Of a stretch of 64,000 nt of DNA, positions 59,678-64,000 are shown piece by piece. Source of the DNA: Rubellimicrobium arenae (lineage in GTDB: Bacteria; Pseudomonadota; Alphaproteobacteria; Rhodobacterales; Rhodobacteraceae); NCBI RefSeq assembly GCF_017916295.1, contig NZ_JAFMSS010000003.1, forward strand, positions 248,001 to 312,000, given 5' to 3'. Below the pieces are notes generated by a model. That model was not told the origin of the DNA. It made no database searches and worked only from the letters and a program-made list of their open reading frames with translations. Within the stretch, counting starts at the first letter, position 1. Every line of letters starts with the position of its first letter. Both the position numbers and the translations under genes were made by a program.

Positions 59678-60271
59678 TCAGGCCTCGGCGCGCGCGGTCT
59701 TGAGAACCTTGGCGTACCAGGTCACCTGATCCAGCATGTCGTTGAGCGAGCCGCCGATGACCGGCTCCAGCGCTTCCATGGGTTCGGCATTCGGGTTGTA
59801 GGCGCTGACCCGGTAGAAGTCCGAGCCGCCGATATGCACGCCGGCGCGAACCGGAACCATCTGCAGTTCGACCGCGATCAGGCGGAGATGCTCGACGGCG
59901 CGCGCGCCGCCGACCGAACCGTAGGCGACCACGCCCATCGGCTTGCGGCCCCAGTTCACATAGTCCTGGTCGAGCGCGTTCTTGAGCGCCCCGGTGATCG
60001 AGCGGTTGTATTCGGCCACCAGGAAGACATAGCCGTCGAAGCCTGCGACCGTTTCCTGCCAGCGGACGGCGTGGGGGTCCTGCGACGGGACATAGGCGTT
60101 CGAGGCAACCTCGTTGAAGAAGGGGAGGTCGAAGTCGCGCAGGTCCACGAGCTCGACATCGATGTCGCCCCGTTCCTGCATCTTCTTGAGCGCCCACTGC
60201 GCGGGCTTGTCGGCCCAGCGGGCCTGGCGGGTCGAACCGATGATGAGGGCGATCTTGGGCTTGTCGGCCAT
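59678..60271 (-). CDS. NADPH-dependent FMN reductase family protein
   Basis: A 197-residue flavodoxin-like reductase. The FMN phosphate loop is IGSTRQARWADKPAQWAL; GYVFLVAEYNRSITGALKNA and VAYGSVGGARAVEHLR line the flavin in this family. The start MADKPKIALIIGS at 60271 is set by homology. It is divergent from cobT. It might supply reduced flavin, and in aerobic B12 synthesis a flavin reductase (CobR) is needed, but CobR belongs to a different family, so this is only a thought. Confidence 0.87.
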   Translation of the reverse strand: MADKPKIALIIGSTRQARWADKPAQWALKKMQERGDIDVELVDLRDFDLPFFNEVASNAYVPSQDPHAVRWQETVAGFDGYVFLVAEYNRSITGALKNALDQDYVNWGRKPMGVVAYGSVGGARAVEHLRLIAVELQMVPVRAGVHIGGSDFYRVSAYNPNAEPMEALEPVIGGSLNDMLDQVTWYAKVLKTARAEA

Positions 60272-60650
60272 GGCGGGCTCTCCGGAGTTGGCAATCGCGC
60301 GGAACCTGGGGCCAACCCGCGCCAAGAGCAAGCCAGGGCGTCGCGCGCCGCTGCACAGGGCCTGCGCGATGGGGCAAGGGCAGCACGGGAATGGCCCCTG
60401 CCCTTGCCGTGCCCCCCTCTCGGTGCTTTATCAGGCTCATGCCCCAGCCGACCCCCAGATCCCGCTGCCCGGCGCTCGCCGCAACGCCCCGGGTCTCCGA
60501 CCGGCATGGCACGCCCGGTCAAGCGTCCAGCCAGGACGGGCATCGTTCGGCGGCAGGCTGCGGCCCTTGGGGCCGCTTCTCGGGGCCGCCTCCCCTCTCC
60601 CAGGTCGGCGCCATGCGTGGCGACGTCCAGATCAGCGCCTGGTGACGTCC
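60272..60650. other. Gene-free region upstream of cobT
   Basis: About 380 bases between the divergent reductase and cobT. It contains an 11-base-pair inverted repeat GGCAAGGGCAG (60373-60383) / CTGCCCTTGCC (60398-60408). An open frame in the cobT phase runs through it but has no family similarity. Confidence 0.45.
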
Positions 60651-62519
60651 ATGTCCAAACCCACCGACAACCCCGCCGACCCGTTCAAGAAGGCCCTGGC
60701 GGAGGCCACCAAGGTCATGGCCGACGATCCGGAGCTGACGGTCAGCTATTCCGTCGATCCGCCGGGGCTTTCGGCGGATACGATGCGCCTGCCGCAGGTG
60801 TCGCGCCGCCTTACCAAGGACGAGATCCTGCTGGCCCGCGGCACGGCGGACAGCCTCGCGCTGAGGCGGAGGCTTCACGATCCCACGGTGGCGGACCGCT
60901 ATCGGCCGCAGGGCCAGATGGCTCGCGACCTGATGGACGCCATGGAAACCGCCCGCGTCGAGGCGCTCGGGGCCGAGCACATGCCCGGCACGGCCGGGAA
61001 CATCGACGCCCGCATCGCGAGCGAGGCCCGGCGCAAGGGTTACGACCAGATCCGGCAGCCCCAGGACGCGCCTCTGGCCATCGCGGCCGGCTACCTCATC
61101 CGTCACCTTGCCACCGGGCGGCCGCTGCCGCCGGGGGCCGACAATGTCATGGGGCTTTGGCGCGGCTTCATCGAGAACATGGCCGGCGAGCGCCTGAACG
61201 ACATCCCCGACCTCCTGTCGGACCAGAAGGCCTTTGCCCGCTTTGCCCGCGACGTGATCCGTGACCTGGGTTACGGCGACCAGTTGGGCGACGACCCCGA
61301 CGACATGGAGGACCAGTCCGAGGAGGACGCCCAGCAGGACCCGGACGAGGATCAGGAGGACGCGGGCGGCGAGCAGGAGAGCGAGAGCGAGGAGGCCGAG
61401 GCCTCGCCGGAGCGCTCCCAGGAGCAGGAGCAGGACGCCTCTCAGGCCCAGGTCTCGATGGAGGCCGACTCCGACGCCGAGGAGATGGACGCCGAGGAGC
61501 TGCCCGAAGGCGAAGCGCCGCATGAGCCGCCGCCCCCCGCGCCCTACAGCGACGCCGACCCGACCTACAAGGTCTTCATCACCCAGTTCGACGAGATCAT
61601 CGGCGCCGAGGAGCTGGCCGAGCCTGCCGAGCTCGACCGCCTGCGGGCCTACCTCGACCAGCAGCTCGAACCTCTGAAGGGCGCGGTGTCGCGGCTCGCC
61701 AACAAGCTGCAGCGCCGCCTTCAGGCCCAGCAGAACCGGAGCTGGGAGTTCGACCGCGAGGAGGGCATCCTCGACGCCGGACGCCTTGCCCGGGTGGTCG
61801 CGAACCCGACGACGCCGCTGTCGTTCAAGGTCGAGAAGGACACCGAATTCCGCGACACCGTGGTGACGCTTCTCCTCGACAACTCCGGATCCATGCGCGG
61901 GCGGCCCATTTCCATCGCCGCCATCTGCGCCGACGTGCTGGCCCGGACGCTGGAGCGCTGCCAGGTCAAGGTGGAGATCCTGGGCTTTACCACCCGCGCC
62001 TGGAAGGGCGGGCAGAGCCGGGAGAAATGGCTGGCCGAGGGGCGCCCGCCGATGCCCGGCCGCCTGAACGACCTGCGCCACATCGTCTACAAGTCCGCCG
62101 ACGCCCCTTGGCGGCGGGTGCGGCCGAACCTCGGGCTGATGATGAAGGAGGGCCTCCTGAAGGAGAACATCGACGGCGAGGCGCTGGAATGGGCGCACCG
62201 CCGGATGGTGGGCCGCCCCGAGGCGCGCAAGATCCTCATGGTCATCTCGGACGGCGCGCCGGTGGACGACTCGACGCTCTCCGTGAACCCGGCGAATACG
62301 CTGGAGAAGCACCTGCGCGACGTGATCGCCATGGTGGAGCGGCGCAAGGCAGTGGAGCTCATTGCCATTGGCATCGGCCACGACGTCACGCGCTACTACC
62401 AGCGCGCCGTCACGATCACCGACGTGGAGCAGCTGGCCGGCGCCATCACAGAGCAACTCGCGAGCCTCTTCGAGCCCGACCCCCGGAAGCGCGCGCGGAT
62501 CGAGCGGAGACGGGCCTGA
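60651..62519 (+). CDS. cobT: Aerobic cobaltochelatase subunit CobT
   Basis: Partner of CobS in the chelatase; its C-terminal von Willebrand A domain links the ATPase to CobN. It has 622 residues: an N-terminal domain (about 1-215), a very acidic Glu/Asp/Gln stretch (about 218-305), and a VWA domain with the metal motif LLLDNSGSMRGRP and ILMVISDGAPVDD. ATG 60651 (MSKPTDNPADPFKKALAEAT) is the homology-based start. Its stop overlaps the next ATG (TGATG). Confidence 0.97.
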   Translation: MSKPTDNPADPFKKALAEATKVMADDPELTVSYSVDPPGLSADTMRLPQVSRRLTKDEILLARGTADSLALRRRLHDPTVADRYRPQGQMARDLMDAMETARVEALGAEHMPGTAGNIDARIASEARRKGYDQIRQPQDAPLAIAAGYLIRHLATGRPLPPGADNVMGLWRGFIENMAGERLNDIPDLLSDQKAFARFARDVIRDLGYGDQLGDDPDDMEDQSEEDAQQDPDEDQEDAGGEQESESEEAEASPERSQEQEQDASQAQVSMEADSDAEEMDAEELPEGEAPHEPPPPAPYSDADPTYKVFITQFDEIIGAEELAEPAELDRLRAYLDQQLEPLKGAVSRLANKLQRRLQAQQNRSWEFDREEGILDAGRLARVVANPTTPLSFKVEKDTEFRDTVVTLLLDNSGSMRGRPISIAAICADVLARTLERCQVKVEILGFTTRAWKGGQSREKWLAEGRPPMPGRLNDLRHIVYKSADAPWRRVRPNLGLMMKEGLLKENIDGEALEWAHRRMVGRPEARKILMVISDGAPVDDSTLSVNPANTLEKHLRDVIAMVERRKAVELIAIGIGHDVTRYYQRAVTITDVEQLAGAITEQLASLFEPDPRKRARIERRRA

Positions 62520-64000
62520 TGTTCCAAAGCTTCGATGTGACAGCCGATCCGTCGCACGGTCCCGCCCGTCTGGCCGCCCTGCGCGAATTGATGAGCCGCG
62601 AAGGAGTGGATGCCGTGCTGGTGCCGCGTTCGGACCGGTTCCAGGGCGAGTATGTCGCCCCGAGCGATGAGCGTCTGGCCTGGCTCACCGGATTCACCGG
62701 ATCGGCGGGCTTCTGCGCCGTCACCCGCGACGAGGCGGGGGTCTTCATCGACGGACGCTACCGGGTCCAGGTCCGGTCGCAGGTCGCGCCCGTCTTCACC
62801 CCGGTCCCCTGGCCCGAGACCAAGCTGGCCGACTGGCTGCTGGATCGCCTCGGAACCGGGCAGGCCGTCGGTTTCGATCCCTGGCTCCATACCGTCGAGG
62901 AGATCGAGAAACTTCGCGAAAGGCTTGGCCCCAAGGGCGTGGGACTCGTGCCCATCGACAATCCCATCGACCGGCTCTGGGCCGATCGTCCCGCATCACC
63001 GACGGTGCCCTTCACGACCTTCCCCGAGGAGATCGCGGGCGAGAGCCATGCCAGCAAGCGTGGCCGCATCGCCGCCGCTCTTCGCGAGGCGGGGGAACGG
63101 GCCTGCGTCCTGACCCTTCCCGACTCCATCGCCTGGCTCCTCAACATCCGGGGCGGCGACGTGGCGTGCAACCCCGTCCCCCAGGCCTATGCCGTCCTGC
63201 ACGAGGATGGAACCTGCGACCTTTACTGCCCGCCCGGCAAGGCCGAGTCGGTCCGGGATGACCTGGGCCAGGACGTCCGCGTCCACCCCGAGACCTCGTT
63301 CGTGCCCGGCCTCGACTTTCTGCCTTCACCGACCCGGATCGACCCCAAGAGCTGTCCGGAGGCGGTGCACGCGTTCCTGGTAGCCCGAGGGATCACCGTC
63401 TCGCGGGGGGTGGATCCTTGCATCCTGCCCAAGGCCCGCAAGACCGCGGCCGAGATCGCCGCCACGGTCGAGGCCCATCTGCGCGACGGCGCGGCAATGG
63501 CGAACTTCCTGGCCTGGCTGGACCGGGAGGCGCCCCAGGGCGGCCTGACCGAGATCGCCGTGGTGAAGGCCCTCGAAGGCTTCCGGCGGGCCACCAACGC
63601 GCTGCGTGACATCAGCTTCGACACGATCTGCGGCGCGGGGGCGCATGGCGCCATCGTCCATTACCGCGTGACCGAGGCCACCGATGCGCCCGTGCGGCCA
63701 GGGGAGCTGCTGCTCGTGGATTCGGGCGGGCAGTACCTCGATGGGACGACCGACATCACCCGAACGGTCGCGATCGGTCCGGCCCCCGACGGGGCCGCCG
63801 AGGCCTACACCCGGGTCCTCCAGGGCATGATCGCGATCAGCCGGGCGCGCTTTCCCAGGGGGGTCGCGGGCCAGCATCTCGATGCGCTCGCGCGTTATCC
63901 GCTGTGGCTCGCGGGGCAGGACTACGATCATGGCACCGGTCACGGCGTGGGCGTCTATCTCAGCGTTCATGAGGGACCGCAGCGGCTGTCGCGCCTGTCG
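62519..64000 (+). CDS. Xaa-Pro aminopeptidase P-like (M24), partial at right edge
   Basis: Metallopeptidase removing N-terminal residues before proline. The 494 visible codons show the two N-terminal creatinase-like domains (AWLTGFTGSAGFCAVTRDEA, LPDSIAWLLNIRGGDV) and the start of the M24 catalytic domain with the metal ligands in LLLVDSGGQYLDGTTDITRT and HGTGHGVGVYLSVHEGP. It starts at ATG 62519 on the last base of the cobT stop. The end is beyond the window. Confidence 0.95.
   Translation, partial: MFQSFDVTADPSHGPARLAALRELMSREGVDAVLVPRSDRFQGEYVAPSDERLAWLTGFTGSAGFCAVTRDEAGVFIDGRYRVQVRSQVAPVFTPVPWPETKLADWLLDRLGTGQAVGFDPWLHTVEEIEKLRERLGPKGVGLVPIDNPIDRLWADRPASPTVPFTTFPEEIAGESHASKRGRIAAALREAGERACVLTLPDSIAWLLNIRGGDVACNPVPQAYAVLHEDGTCDLYCPPGKAESVRDDLGQDVRVHPETSFVPGLDFLPSPTRIDPKSCPEAVHAFLVARGITVSRGVDPCILPKARKTAAEIAATVEAHLRDGAAMANFLAWLDREAPQGGLTEIAVVKALEGFRRATNALRDISFDTICGAGAHGAIVHYRVTEATDAPVRPGELLLVDSGGQYLDGTTDITRTVAIGPAPDGAAEAYTRVLQGMIAISRARFPRGVAGQHLDALARYPLWLAGQDYDHGTGHGVGVYLSVHEGPQRLSRLS

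Noticed and set aside
1..64000. CRISPR array, insertion sequence or prophage
   Set aside because: No regularly spaced repeats, transposase, integrase or phage structural genes were found in the window.

Overview
The window is 64 kb of very GC-rich chromosomal DNA from an alphaproteobacterium, most likely order Rhodobacterales. Pointers are a PhyR-NepR-EcfG general stress locus, an accB-accC-aat / DUF2155-mlaD-NDUFA12 block, a GapR (DUF2312) protein, aerobic cobaltochelatase subunits CobS and CobT, an NDUFA12 complex I subunit and two proteins ending in VPLPA-CTERM type sorting tails. The genus cannot be fixed from the sequence alone. No insertion sequence, prophage, integrase, CRISPR array or rRNA operon was seen. 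One tRNA gene (Thr, anticodon TGT) is present. 

Layout. 1-4191: a sugar-type ABC importer operon on the minus strand (binding protein, ATPase, two permeases; the last permease runs off the left edge). 4684-9708: tRNA-Thr, a lone iron-type ABC permease, an SMR exporter, GapR, a small membrane protein, a DUF442 phosphatase-like protein, a DUF892 ferritin-like protein and an orphan FliM-like protein. 9791-14463: a receiver protein, a two-helix membrane protein and a symporter/histidine-kinase fusion in one coupled operon, next to a ScfR-type regulator; I infer sensing of a small carboxylate. 14622-19125: acetyl-CoA carboxylase accB/accC, aat, then convergent NDUFA12-mlaD-DUF2155. 19338-22444: a VPLPA-CTERM protein, clpX and clpP. 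22561-26032: general stress response (nepR-ecfG-kinase, divergent phyR). 26112-31216: lipoprotein, moaA, waaA, a GT4 glycosyltransferase and an M20 amidohydrolase. 31727-33783: ornithine decarboxylase with a structured leader, and an RluE-type pseudouridine synthase. 33806-41849: pntAB, a methyltransferase-like membrane protein, kynureninase, D-lyxose isomerase, a C26 glutamine-amide hydrolase and a GT32-like glycosyltransferase. 42034-50627: malate synthase G, an ArsR-SRPBCC-SRPBCC operon, DUF2256, a membrane-anchored acidic protein, pepN, a PlsC-like acyltransferase and an ArsC-like reductase. 50894-54974: two tandem paralogous lytic transglycosylases, gatB, a DUF4177 protein and bolA. 55071-64000: a J-domain protein, an ECF sigma/anti-sigma pair, cobS, three inserted genes, cobT and a partial Xaa-Pro aminopeptidase. 

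Most of the window is housekeeping and ordinary metabolism. The places that best repay a second look are the coupled receiver / two-helix protein / symporter-kinase operon beside ScfR (9.8-14.5 kb), the intergenic region before ornithine decarboxylase with several hairpins and a strong opposite-strand terminator (32.9-33.1 kb), the insertion of unrelated genes between cobS and cobT (58.4-60.3 kb), the tandem four-cysteine transglycosylases (50.9-52.5 kb) and the acyltransferase with an altered HX4D motif (49 kb). I found nothing that is clearly a new defence or mobile system. Long open frames opposite the real genes are by-products of high GC and were left out.
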